A DNA stretch of 64,000 bases from assembly GCA_024349245.1 (NCBI GenBank), contig JALDNG010000020.1, forward strand, positions 832,001 through 896,000, written 5' to 3'. The stretch's first letter is position 1. Every line of letters begins with the position of its first letter. A program made the translations under genes and the position numbers. This DNA is from Neodontobutis hainanensis (Eukaryota > Chordata > Actinopteri > Gobiiformes > Odontobutidae). The notes under the pieces were generated by a model that saw nothing but the letters and a program-made list of their open reading frames with translations, searched no databases and was not told the origin of the DNA. Shown here piece after piece: positions 11,008 through 24,015 of this stretch.

Positions 11008-12480
11008 TGGAGCTGCTGGTTTTCATTGAGCTCTAATAAACAGCATTGATCTGAGGCTAAGTGAAGAGGCTTGAACTGATTAAATAAAAAATATGCTCAC
11101 TCCAATGAACAAAATCAAACAGAGGGACATCTTATGCTTATAGACTCTATTGATTTTGTTTCAATTCACCCAAAGACAAAGTTTTACTAGGTTTGTTCGT
11201 GGACAGCAGTGGGTCTCTTATGAGGACAACTAGAAGATGACCTCTAATTCCAAGAAGATAAAAAAGACCGTGCAGGAAAATCAGATTGAATATTGTGTAA
11301 ATACGTTGTAAATTTCCGTGTTTTAAGTGTCTATTTGACTGACTTGTGATGATTCATAGAGTTTTACTTTGAGTCTATATGACTAAATGGGAACTAAAAC
11401 AGAACTTTAGACATAGACAGACTTAGACAAGTAAGAACAAAACTGCATTAATCTAAAACAAACTGGTGCAGTGGATCTGTTTGTGTGGTGTTGCTGTCAT
11501 ATGAACCTTAGTGTGCTTTAAATATGAGCCAAAAAGTTTTTCAAGTGTGACCCCAAATGACAAAGATGGATGTAAAATCATGTGACTTATTTGTGGGCGG
11601 AGCTATAGTGATTAATAAATAGATGGCCAAACAAGAGCATTATTGTTTTTTGCCATAAAAACTAGTGCTTTCAGTTCTGTTAATCTCATGTCCAATTAGA
11701 CTGATCCTTTTTTTGTAGTGTTTGTATTTTTTGGTCCAGTGTTAAAAATGAATTTTGTGAATACTAAAGATCTTAACTTTCTATGAGTGTCCAAACCTAA
11801 ATGTACCATCTTTCTGTTTTGTTTATTCATTGATCTGTTCATTTTCTAAGGATTAATCTTCATTTTCTCATCCTGAGGCAGTTTTCTCCCACCGTCGAGC
11901 GAGACGTGCATGTGATGAGCAAACTGGTGAATCTAATTGGTCTTTAGTGAAAGACTGAGTGTGAGGTTGTATGTTTCTAATATAATTGTTGTCTCTGTGA
12001 TTAACTGGCAAATGCCTGTGGGCACTTTTTTTGATGATCAACAAAGAATTCACCTTAATCTGTCCTCTGTCCGCTGCGAGCTTCCTGTGTTTTTCTCTTA
12101 TCTGTTTGGTTTAATGACCTTTCACTCAACGACAAAGACAGTTCTAATATTAGAGTCAAAATCTGTTCTAAAATCACAGGAGTGCATCTGAGGGACGTGA
12201 CCTCTTTCTGCAACAAACAGATTCTCCAGAAGGACATTACAATTCATCTGGACATCTCCTGAAAATGTGAATTCTCTTTGTTGCCCAACAGCTCTTTGTC
12301 CTTTAAATTCTCAGTTGTCACTTTTTATTATTTATTCATCTTTTATAGCATATTTATCTACTACAATCAGTGTTTTTCTTCCAAACGTGTGCTTAGTGTT
12401 GTTTGCTATTGTTCCTATTTGTTCTTTGTCGTCTTACTTGCTGATTAAAGGAATTTCCCCGGGGTGGAATTAAAATACAT
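11008..12480. other. Unique AT-rich sequence, no gene seen
   Basis: No repeats or coding features that I recognise. Short open frames at 11868-12473 overlap on both strands and look random. Confidence 0.4.
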
Positions 12481-13450
12481 GTCTAAATCTGAAAACTGTT
12501 TTGGTGTCAGTTTTGGTTCAAACTAAAAGAAGCATAAGAACAAACCTTAAACTTTGCCTAAACCAGATCGAAAGCCAAACTAAAGTGAGATAAACCAGTG
12601 TTGACCCTGAGGCAGAGACTGATCAAATGGACGAAGAGGACAATAAACTCAAAAACACGTCCAAGAAGAGAATGTGGCATGACCTTCGTTTTCGATTTAA
12701 ATACAGATTTACAGTAATCTGGCTAAAGGTCACTCTGCAGACGGTGGGGTCAGACAGGACGTCCCGTTAGAGTTTCATGTGAAGGGGATGGGATTAAGTT
12801 GCACAGAGCTGACTGAATATTCATGAGGCTGTATCGACTCCGGTCTGGTGAGGGAATGATTCAATCTAAAGGCTTTTAATGTGGTTCTGTGAAGTCGGTC
12901 ATGGACAAGGACAAGCAGGACTCAAGATCTGAGGGGAGTTTTGATTTGTGTGGAGTTAAATGGATACGTCAGACTGATCCAGGTTTGATCATGTGGGAAG
13001 ACAGCAGTGAACTGTGATACTTAAAAACATGAAACTGAATTTGTCAAGACAAGACATTTAGATCTGTAAAAAACAGACTTAAACAGGACTAAACTTTGTC
13101 TAAAACACAACTTCAGGAATAAAAATAGGACTAAACCAGAACCAAAAGGCTAAAACAAGGTTTAGCCAGAAATAAGACGGTAATGTCAGGACTAACCCAA
13201 ATCTAAAGCAGGATTAAGCCAGGTCTGAACAGACACAGAACCTACACTGAAGGAGCAGTCAAACTGAAGTCTGGACTAACAAAAGACTAGTCCAGGACTA
13301 CAGCTTGTACTAAATAAAGATTAAACCCAGACAAAACACTGGACTACAAAACAAAACTTAACAAGAACTTACCTAACACTAACACCTAACACTAAATCAA
13401 AACTTAAACCAGAAAAAAATGGAAAAACAAGACTAGAAATGAGTCTTAAG
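12480..13450 (+). repeat. Degenerate 11-mer field, GACTAAACCAG-like, plus orientation
   Basis: Many diverged copies of AGGACTAAACC and near relatives (CTAAACCAG, GGACTAA, AAACCAGA), densest at 13020-13450. Exact tandem neighbours are rare, but spacings near 10-12 bases recur. All copies read in the same orientation. It looks like a very old, decayed minisatellite. The interval 12660-12900 lacks the words and looks unique, with an ATTCATGA octamer-like word at about 12819. Confidence 0.65.
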
Positions 13451-13989
13451 ATAAAACCCAAGACTCAAACCAAAATCCTTTGGAGAGTCTTTTGTTTGTG
13501 TGTCTAACATAGCCTTTATCTTTTACACTGTGTTCATCCTTCATCTTATTATCTCTGGTTATGTTGAATGTTGGCTTTTTGCCATAGCATGTTTTGTTCG
13601 CCATATCGGAGTTACTTTTCTTTAACATGTGCTCTATATATAAATACAGAGCACATTGTGTTTGTACATCTTCTCTTAATTCTTTTAAATGGCTTTATCA
13701 GTAGATAACTCCTCAAACCTCGTCTTCTGTTTCGTCTCGGTCCAGAAATAACCGGACCGTCCTGTGATGAATGGAGCTGTGAGATTTCAGTTTTTGGGCC
13801 GCGTCTTTGAGTCTGTCCCGGCTGTAGATCAGATTTCTGTTTGACTCCATTGTGCTCTGGTTTCACTGTTTCACTCTTAAGGCCTGTCGTGAGTCACATG
13901 GCGCCTCTTTGACCCAATCTGCCTAAAACGTGTTTGTCTTCATCCAGTCTTGGCTCCACTGCCTAATGAGGCAGATATCTATCTTTACT

Positions 13990-14450
13990 GAGCAGCTATG
14001 GATGAAACTGGGACTAAAATCTGGACTAAACCAGGTCTAAACTAATTCAGCTAAAGTCATACATACAGGACTGTACTATGACATTATTCGAGTGAGCTTC
14101 TTATCCTTTCGACTACTGAAGACTACACATGTGACTCTGTAGACATCTTCTCACTCAAGACAAATGAGCAGAGTCGTTTAATGCAGAAGTAGAGCTGTGT
14201 TTAAAAAGTACCATTACTTCCCAAACACAGATTGTAGTTCATGAGTAATACAGTCATACGCCACATTGGCAGGTCAGAGCCAAAACTAAAACCTTAACTC
14301 GACTGCATCTCTCTAATCAGGCTGAAAAAGTGTTTGTGACGCAGGAAATACTTTAGGCTCGGCAGAACAAAACCAATCAGAACAAAACCTGGCCTAATGT
14401 CAAGACTAAAACAAAGGATCAAACAAGATTAGACCAAGTCCTGCATTTGT
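13990..14450 (+). repeat. Degenerate GACTAAACCAG-like field, second block
   Basis: Copies such as GGACTAAAATCTGGACTAAACC at 14010-14035 (two units 15 bases apart) and AAGACTAAAAC at 14400-14412. Same orientation as the 12.5-13.45 kb block, separated by about 500 bp without the words. Confidence 0.55.
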
Positions 14451-15270
14451 TTAATTTCATCTTTTTGCTAAAATCCAGCCATTTTTTTGCTCTAAATTTC
14501 CCTGCTTTTTTTTTTTTTTTTTTTTTTTTTTGCTCCAGTCACTCTCCATTTCATCACAATTCTCCTTTTTTTTCCCTCCTCGCTGTTGATACAAAACTGT
14601 CAGGCAAATCTCCTCACGTCTCACTAAAATCCAACTCAATTCTGATCAGTGACCGAGCACAAAGAAACTCAAAGTTCTGCGTTTGCCTCTGGGCTCAACT
14701 CTTTCTTTTAAAAATCAACCATTGTCTTTTCCACAGAGCTCTGCAGTGAAGGACCTGTTCGGATAAACGTCTACAAACGCCACTGGAAAATTTCTATTTC
14801 CATGAATCTTCTTTGTGTTACATTAAGCAAACTTAAACCATAGTGTAGACGTCCTTTCAAAACAAGTATTTTAGATGACCTTTGACGGCTGAATATATAC
14901 ACACAAACAAAACTTCATTGGAGAAAATGGAAGCAAAGTGAAATGTGGATAAATATTTAAAATACATTTAACACAATGTTTAACGAGGCAGAGATATCTG
15001 CAGGATCACGTTGGTCCAGTTTACAGCTTGCCTTAAAGTTTTGATAAATACCACTCATAGCATTTTATTTATTTATTTGTACTTATCTTAAGGCATTATG
15101 GGTGAGGCCTAAATCCTGGATATTGTATGAATATACCTAAGATCAAGAAGAGGAAGAGCTCAGAGTGCAAGTGCAGCAGAACCTACGACGCCACAAGGAG
15201 AGTCGTAACACTGACTTATAGACAGCACAGATTTCATGACACGACTGCACCCTCTGCTTTATTAAGTTTT
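14450..15270. other. Unique AT-rich sequence with a T tract
   Basis: A T run of about 26 bases spans 14507-14531. No gene or known element seen. Confidence 0.4.
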
Positions 15271-15720
15271 ATTTATTATTTATGTAGGGGGCACTATAAA
15301 GCCAATTGTCATTTTTCTTATACAAATGTGTTTAAGTCTTGGTAATAAATAATTGATATAAATTTGAGCCAAATTGGAATTTGCATTTGTGAATAATAAC
15401 ATTTTCAGAGATGTAAAATTTGCAAAACATTAACGTTAACTTAACACTGACACTTGGAAGTTAGCTCTGTTAGTTAAAATCCTTACGAGAAGAGTTTTTG
15501 ATCTAAGACGGCTGACTTCCTGTCTATCGAGCGACGTCGCAGTAAAAATATTTTGTGTCTGTCTTTTCATGACAAATATGTGTACCATAATTTTGTGAAT
15601 GTACAACAAAAAAAGTATTTGCCTTTAGGCGCAATGTAGTTTTACTTTTACAGGGGGCGCTGACGGCCCATTTTGTTTTATGAAATTTGCAATATTAAAA
15701 ACGATTTTCACACATACTTG
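15270..15720. repeat. Two diverged copies of a GGGGGC(G/A)CT repeat
   Basis: AGGGGGCACTATAAAGCC at about 15286 and AGGGGGCGCTGACGGCCC at about 15653 are followed by similar ATTTT-rich sequence. They resemble a common fish interspersed repeat starting with a GGGGGCGCTATGGAGCC-like word. Class unknown to me. Confidence 0.4.
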
Positions 15721-15946
15721 AATTTTGGGAAAATATTTGGTAATATTGGTAACACATTTTATAATGAGTTCATGTATCAGCTCAAGCAGAAGTCGTGCAT
15801 TAGTACATGCGTAGGGTTAAGGGTTTTTGGTTAAGATTAGGATGAAAACATGATAATCACTGAGATTTTTAATGCCTGTAATAATGCCCGACTCATGCAT
15901 GAATTAACAATTACACCTGTATATTTGTAGTTTGAGTGTTTTACAT

Positions 15947-16025
15947 ATACGTTTAGTCATTTAGCAGACGCTTTTATCCAAAGAGACTTACAAGTGAGGA
16001 AAACTATGGAAGCAATTTTAACAAC
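15947..16025 (+). repeat. Interspersed fish repeat fragment (TTTAGTCATTTAGCAGACGC)
   Basis: Carries the block TTTAGTCATTTAGCAGACGC, then TTATCCAAAGAGACTTACAA, which I recall as widespread in teleost genomes. A second trace, ending at AGCAGA, lies at 20198-20218. Class not assigned. Confidence 0.55.
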
Positions 16026-17778
16026 ACAAGGTAACAAAAAGCATAAGTGCACAAAAAACTAGTTAAAACCCACCACAGTTTACAAAGCGAAGGATTTATG
16101 ACATTTAAAATGATGGGGGCCATAATAGACAAGATACAGTTCATCTTTTGTGGCTCCAAATACATACACATGAGGAGTTGCTTAATTATGTATTTCAGCA
16201 CAAAATGCCCTTGGATCAAGCCTTTTTTCATTCACTCTTTCTTCTGAAAGAAATGTATGATCAATTCAAACAAATCTTTCCCTAAACTAAGTATTATTTT
16301 GTCTATAGATGATGTCCTCTTCATAAAACGCCATGAGCCGTTAAAGAACAGTACCATGTAATGAATATTCTGCAAAATGAAACTCTCCAAACACAGCTCA
16401 AAGCTCGTCTGAACCCAGGAAGTGCTCCGTCTCCTCTGATGTTTGAGTGAGAGGTTTTAATGTTGAGGCTGTGACAGATGTAGACAGTCTCATAGCTCTG
16501 CGCTGTCACAGTTATATTTGAGGTCAAACGTCTAGACCCAGAAACACTTTGTTCTGAAAAACAAGCAATCCATTACAAGAGAAGCTTTAAACCATTACAC
16601 TTCTTTAAAATCCAGCTCTAACGTTTAAAAACCCACAATCGTCAGTTTTTATAAATTCTCGTACGTCTTAAAAGCTTATTATTTGAAACGTTGTATTTGG
16701 CTGAACATGTCCGCCAAATAAAACGTCTTCAGTAGTTTGAAATTACAATATCAAAATAACAGCATTTGCATTTGTTGAACTTGTCAAAAATAGTTTTTAA
16801 AGCACAATAGTTCTAAAGCTTCTTGGTTTTTTTTATCCAGAGAGGACAAACTGAACGTTTTTCCAGACCTATTTCAAACAAGTGCATGTCCCTTCAGGGC
16901 CCCTGTAGCTCACTGTTAACATGCCCTCAGAAAGAACAAGTTGTGAAATATTTTTTTATTTTTTATCATTTTTATGGAATCCAAAAGGAGGCCAGAAATT
17001 AAACATTCCATTTTACATTAGACCAAATAATGCTTAATTATATGATTTCCTTACTCTGTATGGTTTATTTTGTCCTATGACCTTCCATGAGTCTGGACTC
17101 TCTTTAAATGTGTCAAACACAGACCCTGGTCTTGACTCGGTCTTGCCCTGCTGTGGTCTTGACTTTAACGTTGTGAGGGCAGTGCCATTTTGAATCTCGT
17201 GTAAATGTTTTTTCAGATAAATAAGTGAACTAACAGCTCTGTAATCGGATCATGTTTGTGTTCCTTTGATGGATCCACTGTTCACATTAAACCACAGCGG
17301 TCTGCCTTTGGCTCTGCTTTGAGTTATGAGCCTGGTTTGATTTAATGTTGCTACCTTTGAGCCGTCTGTCGGACATTGCTTAACATGGGACCCACTGGAA
17401 TAATGGTAATAATATGTGACAGTAACTAGTTACATCCACTAAGACAAAATTATGAATCAAACCACATGCACTGGTCTGTTTTATTAGTTTAAGGCTTAGA
17501 CTGTGCAAACAAATGGACCAATAGACTGTGACATCAACAATTAGAATTAATAATATAATGCACATAATGAAGAAAATACAGAGCAAAGTAAAGTCAAGCC
17601 CAATTTAACTGGAGGCAACCATATGAAGAGAAGAGTAGATTTTAATATCAAATGTATTGTCTAGTCACTATATTGTTTTTATTTTGACCCATTATTATTT
17701 GGCTTAATGGCTCCAAATGAGTGCATTACTAAAATGTATAGTTTCTCTAATTGGTTCTCACTGACATCAGACCGGAGT
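16026..17778. other. Unique sequence, no gene seen
   Basis: No gene. At 17090-17165 there is a small cluster of GTCTTGACT and GGTCTTGACT words, related in style to the GACTAAACCAG fields. Confidence 0.4.
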
Positions 17779-18130
17779 GTCACGTTAAAGTCAAGGTCAT
17801 TTTCACATTTTAATCATTTCCTGTTTTATTTTGGTACTCACCTTGTGTCTCATTTCAGGCCACTTCACTTCCTGGTCTTTGTCTGCCGTCCTGTCTGTGC
17901 GATTGCCTGTCCCACCCTAAAGTGTCTTCACCTGTGTCCCATTGTCATCCTCTTCTCAGTGCGTGTTTAACATCTCCCTCTTCCCTTCGTTCTCTGCCTG
18001 ATTGTCTTGTCCCTTTGTGTCAGCGTTCAAGCATTTTGTCTAAGCTGTTTTATTTTATTTTTTACCTTGAGTTTGCTTGATATTTTGGGTGTTTGATTAA
18101 ACTTTGGACTTAGCTCTGAGTCAAGCATTC
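17779..18130 (+). mobile_element. Possible solo LTR (gypsy-like)
   Basis: Starts TGTCACG, is pyrimidine-rich with CACTTCCTGGT and CACCTGTGTCCCATTGTC words, and near its right edge has a GATTAAA polyadenylation-like signal before a CA end. This is the usual composition of fish gypsy LTRs. I could not find a convincing 4-6 bp target duplication or a second LTR, so the boundaries are uncertain. Confidence 0.4.
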
Positions 18131-18845
18131 CCAGTGTGTCTACTTTGATACAGGGCCACTTGAAATTATTGTGAATATTTCTCCCAAAGAAAGTTCTTTA
18201 TCTTTATCAGAAAATGAGAGTTGTGTGGTCCTGATGCAACAAGAACAAGTATTTAAAATGATCCATTACTTACTACAGACATTTTGTGAAACATACAAAG
18301 TATAATTTACAGTAGATCTTTGTTTCCTCTTTTACAGTAAATTATGAACAAAGAGGGCTGCGTAGAGAAAAGGGGAGGAGTTATAGCCTCTGCGGTATTG
18401 ATATTTGGACCTTTAAGTGTGATTCTCGCTGTAAACTGTAAGGATCCCAATAAGGAAGCTGTTACTGTGCTTATTCTACATCATTTCCAATTAGGGCTCA
18501 CATTTTAAATCCTGTTAGTCCCAGATTTGTCCATTAAGCTGCTTTCCTCTTATTTTCATCTCGCCCTTTCTGTCAGTCTGCAGTAATCTACGCTTCTTCA
18601 GGTGTAGACATGAGGTCTTCCGAGAAAAAAGCATCCTTGAAAAGCTATAATCCTCCATAACAAAAGGTTTTTCCACAAATCTTGAAAAATAATAAAGCAT
18701 GTGGAATATAGTCAGCCATTTTTGTAGTCATTGGAAAGTCTAGAAAATTTAAGGTTGTCTTGGATAAACTGATAACTTTGCAATTTGAGTAAGTTTTTTT
18801 TTTTTTTTTTTTAATGACGAATGTTCCTTCTTACAAACCTTTTTT
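18131..18845. other. AT-rich sequence, no gene seen
   Basis: A T tract of about 20 bases lies near 18793-18812. Nothing else recognisable. Confidence 0.4.
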
Positions 18846-18849
18846 TTAA

Positions 18850-19234
18850 AGCAGAACTACGCAAGATTTGCAAAGCTCCCTCTACAGCTTCCTTCAGAGA
18901 ATCACACTGTCGAAAATACTCCGAGACTACAATGCTCACCATCTTCGGACAAAAGTTTTCTTTGTCTTTTTGGTGATGAAATAAATAGAAATAAAGTGTT
19001 TGCCGTTTTGGTATGATCTTAAAGAAAGCACAAATTTCTATTGTGGGAGGGTTCTATGTGTTTATTGAATATTGTAAAGCAATTTGTCACTCAACTCAAC
19101 GTGAACTTGCAAATGCTATTTTCAGCTCAGATGCACCAGAGCGGGAAAGTGCGCGCTTCAAACACATCACTGCAAGTCAATTAACCATCGTAAGAAAACT
19201 CTTTAAGAAGGTAAAACTCTTACTGAGTTCTACT
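18850..19234. mobile_element. TTAA-flanked MITE, 385 bp
   Basis: Left end AGCAGAACTACGCAAGATTT and the reverse complement of the right end (AGTAGAACTCAGTAAGAGTT) agree at most positions, forming a terminal inverted repeat of at least 20 bp. TTAA lies immediately outside both ends (18846-18849 and 19235-19238). TTAA target duplications are known for piggyBac and Kolobok elements; the AG start fits piggyBac poorly. No transposase frame. Confidence 0.7.
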
Positions 19235-19238
19235 TTAA

Positions 19239-21514
19239 AGTAATATATATCGTCACTGAAACTGAGGAAAATCTTCTTCAGAAAACCTCGAGAACCACTT
19301 TGTTTGATCGTTTGAAGTACGTTATCGGCCGTGTCTCCAGCACCTTCTAATGATCTTTGGTCTAATTGGCGGCGGTGTGCTACAAACTGCAGCTCAAGAG
19401 TCAATTAGAGCGTTTTCGCAGCAGCCCTTCACTCTGATCCCTGATTAAAGCTGCTCCTCACTGTGTTTGCTCTGGTTTTTGCTTTTTACGTGACCCTAGA
19501 ACAAGACCAACCTGTTATATAAGTAACATTTGAAAGAGCTCCTTTTTTCTCCACAAGGGACAGTGTCTCTAACTTTGTCACACTGCACTGTGTGAAGAAA
19601 CTGACTGCTGCTTGAACTGGAAATTGTAATCATTTTACATTTATTGTTTCTGAAGATGTCTTTAGCTTTCCATCCATCTGCACTGGAAAGATTAATGTTG
19701 AATTATGGCTGATTTGTGTTGGGAAGAATGGTTAACACAGCAACAGAAATGACCAAGTTGTAATGTAACATTGTTGGATAGATAAATAGTTAATTTATTT
19801 CCTACAGTTGATAATTGTCGGCATACTGCAAACCCCAAGACTGCAAACATTAATAATACTGGACTACTTCAGTGTCCTTTTAAAAGTGTGGTCTGTAATG
19901 GACATTTCCACATTAAGACACAGAAGTTTTTTTACTTTGAAGTGCTAAGGTCTAGGTTTGAATAAATGAGGAACAGAATAAAATGCTGAATAAAATATGC
20001 ATGTAAATATCTTTAAATGTAAATGTAAATTACTTTTTAAAAGTCTTAAGTAAGCATACATAAAAAAATCTTTTCATATCCCCTCTTTTACAAATTATTG
20101 TACTGTATTTTTCTATTATAATATAATAGCCGTGTAGATTTTTAGATGAGGTGTATTTGTTGCACCAAAAAAGTAATTCATATTCATACAGATACTAACA
20201 TTTAGTCATTTAGCAGAAATGACTAAACAATATACACAGCCCTCAAGAAATACCATTGCAAATAAAGTGTAAAGTATTTTTATGTTAAATTAAAAGGGCT
20301 TCAACACTGCTATTTGGATTTGCAAATATAGTTCCCAAAATATCTCATTTGATGTAAATAGATTATGTCTTTGTCCTCACACAGATATTAAAACAAGTGT
20401 TTTTGGATGGTAGAAAGAAAAGGGCACAGCAGAAAAATAAAATGCACTTCTGGCCTTGAGCTTGTTATTTCTTAAAGGGCCAGCGGCAGTTTGGGTTTAA
20501 AATGTGCTCTTTTAGACACACATTGTGTGGTTTTCCAATTTTAATGTAGGAAGTATGAGCCACTGAAATATATTATTGTGATAGAAGTTAACAGACAGAG
20601 CCCCCATTAGACAAGTTTATCCAAGTGAATGTTGCTTTAATGACGCTGCGGGCCTGTTTTTTTATTTTATTTTGGTGTCGTGTAAACGGGGCTAAAACTG
20701 CTTCATAATGTAATTTCATCACTCAACACAAATCAGATTTTCCTATTTAAACTGGCTCGGGTTTAAAAGTCGGGGGAATGTAAGTGACCATTTACTTACC
20801 GTTCTTATTCTGTCTCGTTCAGGAGCTGGTCTCTATCTTTGTGCCTCCTGTTCTTTCCAGACGACTGCCTTTGTCTTCAGATGAGATCATAGAGTCTCAA
20901 GGGCAGCGTTCGGGAGCAGGGGGACGAGGGGGGGGTGAGTTATGATCAGGGGCTGAAGTGAGCCGAACAGACAGGTACGGCACTACAGCGGACACAGAAG
21001 GTGGCAGACGTCAAGACGAAGATAAAAATGGACACCGCAGTGGCACAGGAAGCAGGGGAATCAAAGTGAGAAAACAGAGAAGTCAAAGACCAAGAGAACA
21101 GGGAGGACTTTTATTGAACAAAGAGGATAGTCACTATTAGATGCAGAGAGGTATTCCCAGTCATGAATGCAAAGGATTAGACGGCAGGTTTACAAATGGT
21201 TTACATAACGGAGGGATAAAAACTGTCATCCACTGCTTTCTGAATTAAAAGACTCATATATGTTTGCTGTTGCTTTGTTTCCATTCAGTTTGCTGCTGAA
21301 CGAAACACAAGTAGATTGTTTCTGGTTTATGTCCATCTTTCTAAACATTAACATTAAAGCTGTGCCAATTTTCTAAAAAACACAGGGGCTTAATTTGGGT
21401 TCTTTTAAGGAAAACAAGTTCAATGTTTTCATTCACAAAGCGAGAGCCATACAAAGCTTATTTTGAGAAAACATTGTTTTCACAATTTTATTTTTTTCCT
21501 TTTCCACTTTGAGA
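19239..21514. other. AT-rich unique sequence, no gene seen
   Basis: Contains the repeat trace at 20198-20218. The interval 20820-21120 is richer in G and C, with a G run at about 20926-20936, but no reading frame is supported. Confidence 0.4.
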
Positions 21515-21672
21515 AACTGCACAAGGGGGGATGATGACACAGGGGTTAGCACTGTCACCTCACACCAAGAATGTCCAGGGTTCGACTCGTGGACCTGGTG
21601 GGGTCATACTGAGAGGAGTTATCATGTTCTCCTGATGCTCGGGTGGGTTTTCTCCAGGTACTCTGGTCAACC

Positions 21673-21717
<45 letters not shown>

Positions 21718-21760
21718 CATCAAAAACATGCTTGGAGCCCCCTGGTGGAAGCTGCTGACA
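21515..21760 (+). mobile_element. tRNA-headed SINE fragment interrupted by a CA repeat
   Basis: The head contains an A-box-like GGGGTTAGCAC and a B-box-like GGGTTCGACTC, followed by the CATGTTCTCC...GGTGGGTTTTCTCCAGGTACTC block common to this teleost SINE family. The CA array (21675-21716) sits where the family has TTTCCTCCCACA, and the family sequence resumes with AAAAACATGC. The same family is at 44938-45085, 27536-27662 and 57785-58186. Confidence 0.75.
21675..21716. repeat. (CA)21 microsatellite
   Basis: Twenty-one uninterrupted CA dinucleotides inside the SINE. Confidence 0.98.
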
Positions 21761-23945
21761 TTGACTTTAACCAACCTTTTGGAAAGAGAACCATACATTT
21801 GGACATATTGTGCTTTTTGGAAAACTTGCACCTCTTTTTTCTACAGAAACCAACCTGTACTAAAAAAGACTGAAAGAACTAACGAAAAACCTAACTTGTT
21901 TCAAATTAGCAAGAAAGTCCAAAGCATAAAAAACTGCAAAAGACTACAATAATAGGCATTTGAGAGAAAACAAGCAACCATGGAGTAACATAAAGTCCTA
22001 TCTTTTAGTTAATACTTTCTTCTGTTGAGCCCTAACAGGCTAAAGGCTAACAACTGTCTAATGACTTCTTAGTTTGATCAAAGCTTTTCTAAACTGTGCA
22101 AATGCTGTTGTATCTTCACTTTGCACCACATTGTTTTGTTTGACTAAGATAAAATCCTCATTATGCCACTCCATGCTTTGAGCCAGAGCACTATGCAGTT
22201 CATTAAAAACATCTTATTTCTGATCAATAAAAGAACCATTAGGATTTACCGTTAAGTTATTATTTGCAAAGTTCCTATTAAGAAAATTAATTCTTTTAAT
22301 TACAGTCATTACTTATGTATAAATGAGATTTGCTGCAGTGTCTGTCTCAGCAGGACCAGGGACCACAGTCTTGGTTTATAATTGAGTTTTAATAGGACTT
22401 GTGTTAACCTATGAAAACCTAAAACAGTCCAGCCGTGAAGACCTACATGACACTATAGATCGCTCTGATGGATGGAGTCAAACAGAGGTTGTTCAAACAG
22501 AAATAGTGATGCTATCAGTGTCTTGTTGTCTTGTTATCAGTCATCAGCTCATTCCGACAAACGGCTCCAATGTTTCTAATCGATCTGTTCTGGACTCACA
22601 CAGGAGCGGGTGGTCGAAGGAAAACACAACACCAGGCACAGAACACGTCAACAGAAAAGGTCACAGTGTCCACTTAACGAACTCTGATCCGACACGTGCA
22701 GCTGTAGTTCTCACCCAGAACCAAGTGTTGCCCAGTTAAAAAAGCTCATTGTTATTTGACATGGTGACATTTATACTCATACTTCTTATGAGGTATTAAA
22801 GTTAACATACAGAGACACTCAACTGTGAACACACTGACAATGCAAAAGAGGAAGAGGAGGAACCCAGTGGTGGTTGAAGAGGAAGCAGCAATAAACACGA
22901 TTACACAGTTCATTTTTTGACATTTAAAGCAAAGAAAAGGTTTACACTGCCAACATGTTGAACTAATATTAACCTCACACACAGTGATAAAACATCCGAC
23001 TTTGAACAGTGTGTGGTGTGCAGCAATGTGACAGAGTAATACTCAGACTCTGAACACAGGAACTCTCACCAAATCTCCTGTGATAAAATATGATTTTCAA
23101 GTAAACAAACATGCTGGAGTCGTTAATGCTTTAGTTTATACCTCAGCTTATTCTTATAAAGCCATAGTTGTGTGTTGTTTCAGTCTGCCGTCAGTTTTCT
23201 CTGAGTTATAACAGCTTCATCTTGTTTCCTCCACATTACTGGGGTTTGTGCCATAAATAATGGACATAATTTACATTTTACAGTTGGTTCGAACATTAAT
23301 ACAGACTCCTTCCCTGCAGGAAAGAGTCTGCCGCCATTAATTCAACGTTGACAAGCCGTGTAGACCAGCATCCAGTGGGAGCGTCAATTATCCCAAACGA
23401 TACCAATGACCCATCATGATAACATGTAACATCCCTGATGATATGATAATAAAGCCTAGATATCACAGAGGGGTAGGCTCTAAACACTTGGACAATTTAG
23501 CGTCAACAGCTGGACGTTGACCTGGACTCAACTCCTGGACTTAAAAACCTCCTTCATAAGTGCTTTAAGGCATTCTTTTATTTTTGCGATCAAAGTGAGT
23601 TTAGTCCTGATTTCTGACATCTGCACACAAGCATTGTTTTTGTTCTGTAAAAACTGCTGCTCTGAGGCTGTTGTTGTGCCGAGCGTTGAAGGCTAATTTA
23701 TGAACCAAGGAATGATTCATATTTAATACAGAGTTATTGTTGGCCCTGGAGAAACAGCAGGCAGCGATCAGTCACAGTTCTTATTAGATTGAGACAAACC
23801 GCTCTGTTATTATCACTGACAAATCACAAACTAAAGGTCACAGAAGGATTAAAAGCAGCCTTAGAGTGCAGTGAGAGTTTTTATTAACAGCTGGGGATCA
23901 CCGACTGCACCTGCACACCTCATAGCCTTTCTTTGGAGAGCGTTT
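21761..23945. other. Unique sequence, no gene seen
   Basis: The open frame at 22401-22739 shows no domain. A small GGACTCAACTCCTGGACTT word cluster lies at about 23522-23545. Confidence 0.4.
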
Positions 23946-23950
23946 AAACA

Positions 23951-24015
23951 CCTACGGTAGCCCTGATGGGACATGCTGTTGCCTATTAACAAACACAGTG
24001 GAAATGGGTCCAAGG
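23951..24015 (+). repeat. Unnamed interspersed repeat, copy 1 (AGCCCTGnnGGGACATGCT)
   Basis: Contains TAGCCCTGATGGGACATGCT, then ATTAACAAACACAGTGGAAA and GGGTCCAAGG. Four loci in the window share this order of words (28661, 42898, and 45275 on the minus strand). I do not recognise the family. Confidence 0.6.

Noticed and set aside
10260..11049. Several 100-247 codon frames on both strands
   Set aside because: All are read-through of the decamer array, which has no stops in several frames; the peptides are cyclic repeats.
21509..21952. 147-codon frame with a His-Thr run
   Set aside because: Runs through the SINE and its CA microsatellite; not a gene.
22401..22739. 112-codon plus frame
   Set aside because: Random-looking composition, no domain, lies in ordinary unique sequence.
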